The notes: generated from the letters alone by a model not told the origin. DNA of 64,000 nt from Streptomyces aidingensis (GCF_900112355.1 NZ_FOLM01000009.1:1-64000), one strand, 5' to 3'; counted from the first letter of the stretch, positions 8,793 to 17,904 are shown. Numbers and translations are program-made.

Positions 8793-9660
8793 GCCGACCG
8801 GTCCGGCCGACGCGTCCGGCCCGCCTCCGCCCGCCCGGACCAGGGCGGCGGTGCTGGGCTCGCCCATCGCCCACTCCCTGTCCCCGGTCCTGCACCGGGC
8901 CGCCTATCAGGCGCTCGGTCTGCGGCAGTGGACCTACGGGCGCTACGAGACCGACGAGCGGACCCTGCCCGGCTTCCTGGCGGGCCTGGGCCCCGAATGG
9001 GCCGGGCTCTCGCTGACCATGCCGCTCAAGCGCGCGGTGATCCCGCTGGTGGACGCCATCAGCCCGACCGCCGCCTCGGTGGAGGCGGTGAACACCGTGG
9101 TGTTCGCCGAGGACGGGCGGAAGCTCGGCGACAACACCGATATCCCCGGCATGGTGGCCGCACTGCGCGAGCGCGGCGTGGAGAAGACCGACCACGCCGC
9201 CGTGCTGGGCGCCGGCGCCACCGCCTCCTCGGCACTGGCCGCGCTGGCCCGGATCTGCGGCGGCGAGGTCACCGCCTATGTCCGCACCCCGGCCCGGGCC
9301 GCCGAGATGCGCGGCTGGGGCGAACGGCTCGGCGCCGGCGTGCGGGACGCCCCCTGGGACGCCGCGGCCGAGGCGCTGCGCGCCCCGCTGGTGATCGCCA
9401 CCACCCCGGCCGGCGCCACCGACGCGCTCGCCGCCGCCGTGCCGGACCGGCCCGGAGTGCTCTTCGACGTGCTCTACGACCCCTGGCCCACCCCGCTGGC
9501 CGCCGCCTGGGCGGACCGCGGCGGCCGGGTGGTCAGCGGCCTGGACCTGCTGATCCATCAGGCGGTGCTCCAGGTCGAGCAGATGACCGGCCGCGCCCCC
9601 GCGCCGCTGGCCGCCATGCGGGCGGCCGGCGAGGCGGCGCTGGCCGGCCGTCCCGGCTGA
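8770..9660 (+). CDS. aroE: Shikimate 5-dehydrogenase
   Basis: 296 residues. It reduces 3-dehydroshikimate to shikimate with NADPH. It shows the shikimate-binding motif SPIAHSLSPVLHRAAY, the catalytic Lys in LTMPLKRAVIP, NTVVF and NTDIPGMVAAL, the nucleotide-binding glycine loop LGAGATASSALAAL, and a C-terminal GLDLLIHQAVLQ. The first about 25 residues are a Pro/Ser-rich extension. The gene lies inside the end of mltG, so the two are translationally coupled; this joins the alaS operon to the aro block. Confidence 0.95.
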   Translation: MSSLASSEPTGPADASGPPPPARTRAAVLGSPIAHSLSPVLHRAAYQALGLRQWTYGRYETDERTLPGFLAGLGPEWAGLSLTMPLKRAVIPLVDAISPTAASVEAVNTVVFAEDGRKLGDNTDIPGMVAALRERGVEKTDHAAVLGAGATASSALAALARICGGEVTAYVRTPARAAEMRGWGERLGAGVRDAPWDAAAEALRAPLVIATTPAGATDALAAAVPDRPGVLFDVLYDPWPTPLAAAWADRGGRVVSGLDLLIHQAVLQVEQMTGRAPAPLAAMRAAGEAALAGRPG

Positions 9661-9785
9661 CCGCCGCCGGACGTCCGCAGGCTGGGATGGGGCCGGGCAC
9701 CACCGGGGGGCGTGGCAGGATCGGGGACGGCACGGGGGCGGCCCGACTGCCCCTTGCCTGCCCCTCCGACGACTAAGGAGAACCG

Positions 9786-10970
9786 TTGAGCAGGTTGCGC
9801 TGGCTGACCGCGGGGGAGTCGCACGGCCCCGCACTTGTCGCAACGCTGGAGGGGCTGCCCTCCGGTGTCCCGGTCACCACCGACCTCGTGGCCGACGAAC
9901 TGGCGCGGCGGCGGCTCGGCTACGGCCGCGGCGCCCGGATGAAGTTCGAACGCGACGAGGTCACCTTCCTCGGCGGCGTGCGGCACGGCCGCACCCTCGG
10001 CTCACCGGTGGCCGTCATGATCGGCAACACCGAGTGGCCCAAGTGGGAAAAGGTCATGGCCGCCGACCCGGTGGACCCGGCCGAGCTGGCCGAGCTGGCC
10101 CGCAACGCCGCCCTGACCCGCCCCCGCCCGGGCCACGCCGACCTGGCCGGCATGCAGAAGCACGGCTTCGACGACGCCCGCCCGGTGCTGGAACGCGCCT
10201 CCGCCCGGGAGACCGCCGCCCGCGTCGCCCTGGGCACGGTGGCCCGCTCCTACCTGCGCGAGACCACCGGCATCGAGATCCTCTCCCATGTGGTGGAGCT
10301 CGGCGGCGCCAGGGCCCCGCACGGCCTGGTCCCCGCCCCCGGCGACCTGGCCGCGCTGGACGCCGACCCGGTGCGCTGTCTGGACGCCGACGCCTCCAAG
10401 GCGATGGTCGCCGAGATCGACCAGGCCCACAAGGACGGCGACACCCTCGGCGGCGTGGTGGAGGTGGTCGCGCACGGCGTGCCGGTCGGCCTCGGCTCCC
10501 ATGTGCACTGGGACCGCCGCCTCGACGCCCGGCTGGCCGCCGCCCTGATGGGCATCCAGGCCATCAAGGGAGTCGAACTGGGCGACGGCTTCGCGCTCGC
10601 CCGGGTGCCCGGCTCCCGGGCGCACGACGAGATCGTCACCACGCCGGACGGCATCGGCCGGGCCACCGGGCGCTCCGGCGGCACCGAGGGCGGCATCTCC
10701 ACCGGCGGACTGCTGCGTGTCCGGGCCGCCATGAAGCCCATCGCCACCGTGCCCCGCGCGCTGGCCACCGTGGACACCGCCACCGGCGAACCGGCCCGCG
10801 CCCACCACCAGCGCTCCGACGTCTGCGCGGTGCCCGCGGCCGGGATCGTCGCCGAGGCCATGGTGGCGCTGGTGCTGGCCGACGCGGTGGCCGAGAAGTT
10901 CGGCGGCGACAGCGTCGCCGAGACCCGGCGCAACGTCCGGGGCTACCTGGACGGTCTGGAGATCCGGTGA
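9786..10970 (+). CDS. aroC: Chorismate synthase
   Basis: 394 residues. It converts EPSP to chorismate using reduced FMN. Signatures are GESHGPALVATLEGLPSG at the N-terminus, GHADLAGMQKHGFDDARPVLERASARET, and the FMN-site region GRATGRSGGTEGGISTGG. The start is a TTG with AAGGAG about 7 nt upstream; this rare start gives the standard N-terminus SRLRWLTAGESHG. It heads an aro operon in which each next gene starts inside the previous stop. Confidence 0.97.
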   Translation: MSRLRWLTAGESHGPALVATLEGLPSGVPVTTDLVADELARRRLGYGRGARMKFERDEVTFLGGVRHGRTLGSPVAVMIGNTEWPKWEKVMAADPVDPAELAELARNAALTRPRPGHADLAGMQKHGFDDARPVLERASARETAARVALGTVARSYLRETTGIEILSHVVELGGARAPHGLVPAPGDLAALDADPVRCLDADASKAMVAEIDQAHKDGDTLGGVVEVVAHGVPVGLGSHVHWDRRLDARLAAALMGIQAIKGVELGDGFALARVPGSRAHDEIVTTPDGIGRATGRSGGTEGGISTGGLLRVRAAMKPIATVPRALATVDTATGEPARAHHQRSDVCAVPAAGIVAEAMVALVLADAVAEKFGGDSVAETRRNVRGYLDGLEIR

Positions 10971-11509
10971 CCGCCGCCGCAGCCCCCGGCCGCGCCGCCG
11001 CCGGACCCGCGGTGATCCTGGTGGGCCCGCCCGGCTCCGGAAAGACCACCGTCGGCACCCTGCTCGCCCGGCGGCTCGGCCTGGCCTTCCGGGACACCGA
11101 CGCCGATGTGGAACGGACGGCCGGCAAGCCGATTCCGGACATCTTCCTGGCCGACGGCGAGGAGGCGTTCCGCGAGCTGGAGGCCGCCGCGGTGCGCACC
11201 GCCCTCGCCGAGCACCCCGGGGTGCTCTCCCTCGGCGGCGGCGCGGTGCTGCGCCCGGCCACCCGGGCCCTGCTGGCCGGGCAGCCGGTGGTCTTCCTGG
11301 ACGTGGAGCTGGCCGACGCGGTCCGCCGGGTCGGGCTGGACGTCCCCCGCCCGCTGCTCGCGGTCAACCCGCGGCAGCAGTGGCGCACCCTGATGGAACA
11401 GCGCCGGCCGCTCTACACCGAGGTGGCCCGGGCCGTGGTGGCCACCTCCGGCCGCACCCCCGAGGAGGCCGCCGAGGCCGTGCTGGACGCATTGGAGCTC
11501 AAGCAGTGA
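10967..11509 (+). CDS. aroK: Shikimate kinase
   Basis: 180 residues. It phosphorylates shikimate with ATP. Walker A is GPPGSGKTTVG, the shikimate-binding Asp is in DTDADVE, the glycine motif is SLGGGAVL, and the lid Arg is in DVPRPLLA. The GTG start overlaps the aroC TGA as GTGA. An Ala/Pro-rich lead of about 16 residues precedes the first strand (VILVGPP). Confidence 0.96.
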   Translation: MTAAAAPGRAAAGPAVILVGPPGSGKTTVGTLLARRLGLAFRDTDADVERTAGKPIPDIFLADGEEAFRELEAAAVRTALAEHPGVLSLGGGAVLRPATRALLAGQPVVFLDVELADAVRRVGLDVPRPLLAVNPRQQWRTLMEQRRPLYTEVARAVVATSGRTPEEAAEAVLDALELKQ

Positions 11510-12630
11510 CCATTCCCCCCTCTTCCGGCACCCCGTCCGGCCAGGCCGCTCCGGTCCGGGTCGCGGTCGGCGGCAGTGCCGGCAGCGCGCCCTACGAGGT
11601 GCTGATCGGCCGCCGGCTGCTGGGCGAACTCCCCGCGCTGACGGGCACCGACGCCCGCCGGGTCGCCGTCATCCATCCCGAGGCGCTGGCCGAGACCGGC
11701 CGGGTGCTGCGCGAGGATCTGGCGCAGCAGGGCTACGAGGCCATCGCCGTGCAGGTGCCCGACGCCGAGGACGCCAAGACCGCCGAGGTCGCCGCCTACT
11801 GCTGGTCCGCGCTGGGCCGCTCCGGCTTCACCCGCACCGATGTCATCGTGGGCGTCGGCGGCGGCGCCACCACCGACCTGGCCGGTTTCGTGGCCGCGAG
11901 CTGGCTGCGCGGGGTGCGCTGGATCGCCGTCCCCACCACCGTGCTGGGCATGGTGGACGCCGCGGTCGGCGGCAAGACGGGCATCAACACCGCAGAGGGC
12001 AAGAACCTGGTCGGCGCCTTCCACCCGCCGGCCGGGGTGCTCTGCGACCTGGCCGCGCTGGAGTCCCTGCCGGTCAACGACTATGTCTCGGGACTGGCCG
12101 AGGTGATCAAGGCCGGCTTCATCGCCGACCCGGCGATCCTGGACCTGGTCGAGTCCGACCCCGAGGCCGCCCGCTCCCCGCGGGGCCCGCACACCGCCGA
12201 GCTGATCGAGCGCTCGGTGCGGGTCAAGGCCGAGGTGGTCTCGGACGACCTCAAGGAGGCCGGCCGCCGGGAGATCCTCAACTACGGCCACACCCTGGGC
12301 CATGCCATCGAGAAGAACGAGCGCTACCGCTGGCGGCACGGTGCCGCGGTCTCCGTCGGCATGGTCTTCGCGGCCGAACTGGGCCGGATCGCGGGCCGGC
12401 TGGACGACGCCACCGCCGACCGGCACCGCAGGGTGCTCCAGGCGGTCGGCCTGCCGGTCACCTACCGCGGCGACCAGTGGCCCCGGCTGCTGGAGACCAT
12501 GAAGGTGGACAAGAAGACCCGCGGCGACCGGCTGCGCTTCATCGTGCTGGACGGCCTGGCCCGCCCCGCGGTGCTGGAGGCCCCGGATCCGTCCCTGCTG
12601 CTGGCCGCGCACGCGGAGATCGCCGCGTGA
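11506..12630 (+). CDS. aroB: 3-Dehydroquinate synthase
   Basis: 374 residues. It cyclises DAHP to 3-dehydroquinate with bound NAD and a metal ion. NAD-binding and active-site motifs are IVGVGGGATTDLAGFVA, PTTVLGMVDAAVGGKTGIN, and metal ligands in GLAEVIKAGFI, NYGHTLGHAIE and WRHGAAVSVGM. The GTG start overlaps the aroK stop (GTGA), and the gene ends in the same kind of overlap with aroQ. Confidence 0.97.
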   Translation: MTIPPSSGTPSGQAAPVRVAVGGSAGSAPYEVLIGRRLLGELPALTGTDARRVAVIHPEALAETGRVLREDLAQQGYEAIAVQVPDAEDAKTAEVAAYCWSALGRSGFTRTDVIVGVGGGATTDLAGFVAASWLRGVRWIAVPTTVLGMVDAAVGGKTGINTAEGKNLVGAFHPPAGVLCDLAALESLPVNDYVSGLAEVIKAGFIADPAILDLVESDPEAARSPRGPHTAELIERSVRVKAEVVSDDLKEAGRREILNYGHTLGHAIEKNERYRWRHGAAVSVGMVFAAELGRIAGRLDDATADRHRRVLQAVGLPVTYRGDQWPRLLETMKVDKKTRGDRLRFIVLDGLARPAVLEAPDPSLLLAAHAEIAA

Positions 12631-13112
12631 GCGGCGGGCGCCGGGAACCCCGCCGGCGGGTCCTGGTCCTCAACGGGCCGAACCTGGGCCGGCTGGGCTC
12701 CCGCGAGCCCGATGTCTACGGTGCCACCTCCTACGCCGGACTGGTGGCGCGCTGCACCGCCCTGGGGGAGGAACTGGGCATGGCGGTGGAGGTGCGGGAG
12801 ACCAACGACGAGGGCGAGCTGGTGCGCTGGCTGCACGAGGCCGCCGACGCCCGCCTCCCGGTGGTGCTGAATCCCGGCGCCTTCACCCATTACTCCTACG
12901 CCATGCGGGATGCCGCCGCGCAGCGCACCGCACCCCTGATCGAGGTGCACATCTCCAATCCGCACGCCCGGGAGGAGTTCCGCCACACCTCGGTGGTGGC
13001 GGCGGTGGCCAGCGGCACGGTCGCGGGCTTCGGCATCGACTCCTACCTGCTCGCCCTGCGGGCGCTCGCCGCGGAGCCGGCCGGGTCCGGCGCCGCCGCC
13101 GGCCGCCCCTGA
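12627..13112 (+). CDS. aroQ: Type II 3-dehydroquinate dehydratase
   Basis: 161 residues. It dehydrates 3-dehydroquinate to 3-dehydroshikimate. It has VLVLNGPNLGRLGSREPDVYG with the catalytic Arg and Tyr of the lid loop, NPGAFTHYSYAMRDA, and the catalytic His in EVHISNPHAREEFRH. Usual type II sequences read NGPNLNLLG, and here the second Asn is Gly. The GTG start overlaps the aroB stop. It is the last of four coupled aro genes. Confidence 0.96.
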   Translation: MSGGRREPRRRVLVLNGPNLGRLGSREPDVYGATSYAGLVARCTALGEELGMAVEVRETNDEGELVRWLHEAADARLPVVLNPGAFTHYSYAMRDAAAQRTAPLIEVHISNPHAREEFRHTSVVAAVASGTVAGFGIDSYLLALRALAAEPAGSGAAAGRP

Positions 13113-13300
13113 CCGCCACCGGCCGTACCGGGCCGTGCGGTGCCCGGCCGCGCGGCCCGGTACCGTGTGACCGGTACGGACCCGTGACCCTCCGGGCAGG
13201 GCCGCCGGGAGGCCCTCCCGCCGGCCTCCCGGACGGGCCCGCGGCGGCCCGCACCGCGCCCCCCGGGGCCCGGCGGCCCCGGGCGGCGGCCTGCACGGCT

Positions 13301-13340
13301 TTCGTGACACCTCGTGACACCTCGTGACACCTCATGACAA
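13301..13340. repeat. Four 10-bp direct repeats before the P-loop kinase gene
   Basis: The unit (C/T)TCGTGACAC occurs three times in exact 10-bp register at 13301, 13311 and 13321. A fourth, diverged copy, CTCATGACAA, contains a possible ATG at 13334. The 10-bp spacing puts all copies on one face of the helix. The block ends just before the likely ribosome site of the next gene. Confidence 0.85.
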
Positions 13341-13354
13341 CGGAGTGGCAGCGG

Positions 13355-14044
13355 ATGCATCAGCCCGGCGGAGTCCCCGTTCCGCCCCCCGCACCGCCGG
13401 ACGGCAGCACCACCGGGAACATCCCGCTGCCGCCCGGCGGGATGCGCCCGATGACCGTCCAGGGCGCCGCCCCGGTGGACGCCTCGCGCGCCGGGGTGGC
13501 GGTCCTGCTGATCGGCCCGGCCGGCGCCGGCAAGACCACCGTGGCCCGCCACTGGGCGGACCGGCGCCGGGTGCCCACCGCGCACATCAGCCTGGACGAC
13601 GTCCGCGAGTGGGTGCGGGCCGGTTTCGCCGATCCCCGGGCCGGCTGGAACGAGAACTCCGAGGCCCAGTACCGGCTGGCCCGCCGCACCTGCGGCTTCT
13701 CCGCCCGCAACTTCCTGGCCAACGGCATCTCCTGCATCCTGGACGACGCGGTCTTCCCGGACCGCCCCGCGGTCGGCCTGGGCGGCTGGAAGCGGCATGT
13801 CGGGCCCGGGCTGATCCCGGTGGTGCTGCTGCCCGGCCTGGACGTGGTGCTCCAGCGCAATGCCGAGCGCAGCGGCACCCGGCGGCTGGCCGACGAGGAG
13901 GTGGCCGCCATCCACGGCCGGATGGCCGGCTGGTACAGCTCCGGTCTGCCGATCATCGACAACTCCCGGCTGGATGTGCCCGCCACCGCCCGGCTGCTGG
14001 ACGAGGCGGTGGCCCGCTCCCTCACCAACCCCCCGCAGTGGTGA
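13355..14044 (+). CDS. P-loop AAA/zeta-toxin-like kinase family protein
   Basis: 229 residues from the ATG of MHQPGGVPVP. After a Pro-rich leader comes Walker A LLIGPAGAGKTTVARHWA (about residues 50-67). SLDDVREWVRAGF and a second acidic motif CILDDAVFPDR follow, as in small P-loop kinases of the zeta-toxin/Cpt group. I chose 13355 because GGAG lies about 10 nt upstream; the in-frame ATG at 13334 (7 residues longer) sits inside the repeat block with no ribosome site. The substrate is unknown. Confidence 0.75.
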   Translation: MHQPGGVPVPPPAPPDGSTTGNIPLPPGGMRPMTVQGAAPVDASRAGVAVLLIGPAGAGKTTVARHWADRRRVPTAHISLDDVREWVRAGFADPRAGWNENSEAQYRLARRTCGFSARNFLANGISCILDDAVFPDRPAVGLGGWKRHVGPGLIPVVLLPGLDVVLQRNAERSGTRRLADEEVAAIHGRMAGWYSSGLPIIDNSRLDVPATARLLDEAVARSLTNPPQW

Positions 14045-14130
14045 GCCGCCCGCCGGGCCGGGGCCGCCGACACCCCGAGCGGACCCGCTGAACGGGACAA
14101 CCGGCGGCCCGGCTGCGTACCCTCGGCCCC

Positions 14131-15261
14131 ATGGCCACCATCTCGGAAGCTCACGCGGTGCGGCGCGCCCGGCTGCGCGCCCGCCGCGCGGCGGCGGGCG
14201 ACGCGGCCCTGCTGGTCTCCCGGCCCGCGAACGTCTGGTACCTGACCGGGGCCGCGCCGTCCGGCGCGGTGCTGCTGGTGCTGCCCGGGCAGTCCGCGCC
14301 GGACGCCGATGTGCTGGTGGTGCCGCCCCGGGGGGCGCTGGCCGGCGGAGCGCCGCCGGAGGCGGACGACGCCCTGCGGCTGCTGCCGCTCACCGACGAC
14401 AGCGACCCGGCCCTGGTCGCGGCCGGGCTGGCGGCCGACGCCGGGGTGACCTCGCTGGAGGTGGAGGAGCACCATCTCACCGTGGCCCGGCACCGGGAGC
14501 TGGCGGCCCGCGCCGCCGGTCTGAAACTGGGCGACCTGGACTGTGCGGTGGAGCACCAGCGGCTGGTCAAGGACGAGGAGGAGATCGCGGCGCTGCGCAC
14601 CGCCGCCGAGATCACCGACCGGGCGCTGGGCGAACTGCTGGAGTCCATTCTGGTCGGCCGCACCGAACGCCATCTGGCCCTGGAACTGGAGCGGCGGCTG
14701 ATCGACCACGGCGCCGAGGGCGCGGCCTTCCCCACGTCGGTGGCCACCGGCAGCCATGCCGGCGTCCCGGGCCACCGTCCCACCGACCGCCGGGTGGAGG
14801 AGGGCGATTTCCTGACCGTGCGGATGGGCGCCCGCTACCGCGGCTACCGCTGCCAGATCGGCCGCACCTTCGTCATCGGCTCCCGGCCCGCGGACTGGCA
14901 GATCGACCTCTACGACCTGGTGTTCACGGCTCAGCGGGCGGCCCGGGAGGCGCTGGCGCCGGGCACCGAGTACCGGGCGGTGGACCAGGCCGCCCGCTCG
15001 GTGCTGGACGCGGCCGGGCACGGCGCCGCGCTGGGGCCGGTGACCGGGCACGGGGTGGGGCTGGAAATCGGGGAGGACCCTCGGCTGTCCCCGGTGGCCA
15101 TGGGTAGACTCGACCCTTGTGTGCCGGTCACCGTCGAGCCGGGGGTCCACCTCCCGGGCCGGGGCGGTGTCCGCATCGATGACACCCTCGTCGTCCGGCC
15201 GTCCACGGACGGCGGACCCGAGCTACTCACCATCACGACCAAGGAGCTCCTCGCCCTTTAG
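14131..15261 (+). CDS. pepP: M24 family Xaa-Pro aminopeptidase (aminopeptidase P-like)
   Basis: 376 residues. The N-terminal creatinase-like domain (LLVSRPANVWYLTG) is followed by the pita-bread metallopeptidase fold. The metal-ligand region reads DFLTVRMGARYRGYRCQIGRTF, where the first Asp of the family pattern D...D is replaced by Arg-Met-Gly; the His of TGHGVGLEIGEDPR and the Glu of VEPGVHLPGRGGVRIDD are present. Because some ligands look altered, peptidase activity should not be assumed. It sits just before efp, as in other streptomycetes. Confidence 0.85.
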   Translation: MATISEAHAVRRARLRARRAAAGDAALLVSRPANVWYLTGAAPSGAVLLVLPGQSAPDADVLVVPPRGALAGGAPPEADDALRLLPLTDDSDPALVAAGLAADAGVTSLEVEEHHLTVARHRELAARAAGLKLGDLDCAVEHQRLVKDEEEIAALRTAAEITDRALGELLESILVGRTERHLALELERRLIDHGAEGAAFPTSVATGSHAGVPGHRPTDRRVEEGDFLTVRMGARYRGYRCQIGRTFVIGSRPADWQIDLYDLVFTAQRAAREALAPGTEYRAVDQAARSVLDAAGHGAALGPVTGHGVGLEIGEDPRLSPVAMGRLDPCVPVTVEPGVHLPGRGGVRIDDTLVVRPSTDGGPELLTITTKELLAL

Positions 15262-15285
15262 CCCGTCTCCGGCGGGCGGACGGGC
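15261..15285 (+). terminator. Hairpin between pepP and efp
   Basis: GCCCGTC and GACGGGC form a 7-bp stem starting at the pepP stop codon, 48 bp before the efp start. It could end pepP transcripts or attenuate read-through into efp. Confidence 0.4.
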
Positions 15286-15332
15286 GCCGGGGCTCGCGTC
15301 GATCCGAAGCTGCTTCAGGAGAATCCGCGACC

Positions 15333-15899
15333 GTGGCCACCACGAACGACCTCAAGAACGGCATGGTGCTCAAGCTCGACTCGGGCCAGCTCTGGTCCGT
15401 TGTCGAGTTCCAGCACGTCAAGCCCGGCAAGGGCGGAGCCTTCGTCCGCACCAAGCTGAAGAACGTGCTCTCCGGCAAGGTGGTCGACAAGACCTTCAAC
15501 GCCGGCACCAAGGTCGAGACCGCCACCGTCGACCGGCGTGACATGCAGTTCTCCTACAAGGACGGGGAATACTTCGTCTTCATGGACATGGAGACCTACG
15601 ACCAGCTGCATGTCGACCCGGCGGTCGTCGGCGATGCCGCCAACTACCTGCTGGAGGGCTTCGAGGCCACGGTCGCCATCCACGAGGGCAACCCGCTCTT
15701 CGTGGAGCTTCCCGCCGCCGTGGAGCTGACCGTCGCGCACACCGAGCCCGGCCTGCAGGGCGACCGCTCCACCGGGGGCACCAAGCCGGCCACCCTGGAG
15801 ACGGACTTCGAGATCCAGGTGCCGCTGTTCATCACCACCGGCGAGAAGATCAAGGTGGACACCCGCTCGGGGGACTACCTCGGCCGGGTGAGCGGCTAA
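15333..15899 (+). CDS. efp: Elongation factor P
   Basis: 188 residues, GTG start (MATTNDLKNGMVLKL). EF-P relieves ribosome stalling at polyproline stretches. The loop that reaches the peptidyl-transferase centre reads VKPGKGGAF, with the tip Lys at about residue 33. The three beta-barrel domains are complete, ending in DTRSGDYLGRVSG. The stop is immediately followed by the GTG of nusB, so the two form an operon. Confidence 0.97.
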   Translation: MATTNDLKNGMVLKLDSGQLWSVVEFQHVKPGKGGAFVRTKLKNVLSGKVVDKTFNAGTKVETATVDRRDMQFSYKDGEYFVFMDMETYDQLHVDPAVVGDAANYLLEGFEATVAIHEGNPLFVELPAAVELTVAHTEPGLQGDRSTGGTKPATLETDFEIQVPLFITTGEKIKVDTRSGDYLGRVSG

Positions 15900-16325
15900 G
15901 TGGCGGCACGCAGCAAGGCCCGCGCCCGCGCCGTGCAGATCCTCTTCGAGGCGGACCAGCGCGACAGCCGCCCCGGGACGGTGCTCGCGGAGTGGATGAG
16001 CCACGCCCGGGAGGACGAGCGCCATCCCCGGGTCACCGAGTACACCGCGAAGCTGGTCGAGGGCTATGCGGAGCATGCCGAGCGGATCGACGAGCTGATC
16101 GCCGCCTATGCGGTCGGCTGGCCCCTGGACCGGATGCCGGGCGTGGACCGCTCCATCCTGCGGATGGCCGCCTACGAACTGCTCTGGGAGGACGACACCC
16201 CGGACGCGGTGGTGCTGGACGAGGCCGTGCAGCTTGCCCGCGAGTACTCCACCGACGACTCCCCGGGCTTCGTCAACGGGCTGCTGGGCCGCCTGAAGGA
16301 CCTCAAGCCCACGCTGCGGCGCTGA
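15900..16325 (+). CDS. nusB: Transcription antitermination factor NusB
   Basis: 141 residues, all-helical NusB fold. It opens with ARSKARARAVQILFEADQR. The core motifs are GVDRSILRMAAYELLW and VVLDEAVQLAREYSTDDSPGFVNGLLGRL. NusB with S10 (NusE) supports antitermination in rRNA operons. It begins directly after the efp stop with no gap and is followed by a strong hairpin. Confidence 0.96.
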   Translation: MAARSKARARAVQILFEADQRDSRPGTVLAEWMSHAREDERHPRVTEYTAKLVEGYAEHAERIDELIAAYAVGWPLDRMPGVDRSILRMAAYELLWEDDTPDAVVLDEAVQLAREYSTDDSPGFVNGLLGRLKDLKPTLRR

Positions 16326-16345
16326 CCGCGCCGCCCGGGCGACCG

Positions 16346-16396
16346 CCGAAGGGGCGGGCCGGAGACCGTGTGCGGTCCACCGGCCCGCCCCTTCGG
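16346..16396. terminator. Strong bidirectional terminator between nusB and bldD
   Basis: CCGAAGGGGCGGGCCGG and CCGGCCCGCCCCTTCGG form a perfect 17-bp stem. The 17-nt loop can itself pair (GACCG with CGGTC). It lies between convergent nusB and bldD and can serve both strands. Confidence 0.88.
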
Positions 16397-16427
16397 CGCC
16401 GGGCGGCCGGGACGCCGCCGACGGGTT

Positions 16428-16928
16428 TCAGCCCTCCTCGGTCTGCACCGCGCGGCGGGCATCCGCGCCGAGCACGCCCCAGCCGATGAGCTGCTCGGTG
16501 AGCACCGACGGCGACTGGTCGTAGATCACGGCCAGGGTGCGCAGGTCGTCCTGACGGATCGACAGCACCTTGCCGTTGTAGTCGCCGCGCTGGCTCTGGA
16601 TGGTGGCCACATAACGCTGCAGCGGCCCCGCCTTCTCGGACGGCACCTGGACCAGCCGCTCCAGGTCCAGAACGAGCTTGGGCGGGGGCTCGGCGGCGCC
16701 CGCGGGTGTCGACCCGGGAAGCAGCTCCTGGACCGGCACACCGTAGAACTCCGCCAGCTCCGCGAGACGCTGCACGGTGACCGCGCGGTCACCGCGCTCG
16801 TAGGAGCCGACCACGACCGCTTTCCACCGGCCCTGGGACTTCTCCTCCACGCCATGGAGCGACAACCCCTGCTGGGTACGGATCGCCCGGAGCTTGGCTC
16901 CGAGCTGTTTGGCGTATTCGCTGGACAT
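16428..16928 (-). CDS. bldD: Developmental master regulator BldD
   Basis: 166 residues. The N-terminal HTH (EYAKQLGAKLRAIRTQQGLSLHGVEEKSQGRWK) is followed by a short linker and the C-terminal cyclic-di-GMP-binding domain. The signature of that domain is complete: RGD at about residue 115, eight residues, then RQDD. BldD bound to tetrameric c-di-GMP represses sporulation genes during vegetative growth. GGGGAG precedes the ATG. Two adjacent BldD-type boxes lie upstream, so autoregulation is likely. Confidence 0.97.
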   Translation of the reverse strand: MSSEYAKQLGAKLRAIRTQQGLSLHGVEEKSQGRWKAVVVGSYERGDRAVTVQRLAELAEFYGVPVQELLPGSTPAGAAEPPPKLVLDLERLVQVPSEKAGPLQRYVATIQSQRGDYNGKVLSIRQDDLRTLAVIYDQSPSVLTEQLIGWGVLGADARRAVQTEEG

Positions 16929-16951
16929 GTGACTCCCCGGACGGCTCTGCT

Positions 16952-16966
16952 GTTACTCACTGTGAG
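16952..16966. promoter_or_regulatory. BldD box, proximal copy
   Basis: GTTACTCACTGTGAG fits the 15-bp BldD consensus NTNACNC(A/T)GNGTNAN at every fixed position except one (C for the central G). It lies 24 nt upstream of the bldD start codon. Confidence 0.65.
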
Positions 16967-16981
16967 GTTACGCAGCGTGAT
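16967..16981. promoter_or_regulatory. BldD box, distal copy
   Basis: GTTACGCAGCGTGAT matches all fixed positions of the BldD consensus. It directly abuts the proximal box with no spacer, giving a 30-bp tandem operator in front of bldD. Confidence 0.75.
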
Positions 16982-17167
16982 GAAAACCGTCAAGCCGAAA
17001 CCTGCGATACGTCTCTGACCAGGGGTGATGGCGCCGTCACCGGTCCCCTCGCCGGTATCGGGAGGGGCCCCAGTGGCGTAATGCGACGCTGGGGTATGCT
17101 CGGGAACCGACCGCACCGGGCCGGCCCGCGGCCGTGCCCGGAAGGCCCACCCCCAGACGTCCTTTAA

Positions 17168-17188
17168 AGCCCGTCCCGTGAGGCGGGG
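17168..17188 (+). promoter_or_regulatory. PyrR-binding RNA hairpin in the pyr operon leader
   Basis: The RNA reads UCCCGUGAGG inside a CCCG...CGGG stem. This is an exact fit to the PyrR-binding loop UCCNGNGAGG known from Bacillus and mycobacterial pyr leaders. It sits just upstream of the AAGGAGG ribosome site (17189-17195) of pyrR, so UMP-bound PyrR would probably block translation rather than act through an attenuator. Confidence 0.75.
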
Positions 17189-17205
17189 AAGGAGGTCCCA
17201 TCCGC

Positions 17206-17784
<579 letters not shown>

Positions 17785-17904
17785 CCCGCGCCCCCGGCGG
17801 CCCGCACCCGGCGCCCCGCCGGAACCCGCGCCTGCCCGCACCCGCTCCCCGCACCCGTACCGGGCCGCAACGCCCGGGCACCCGAAGGCCCACAGAAGGC
17901 AACG

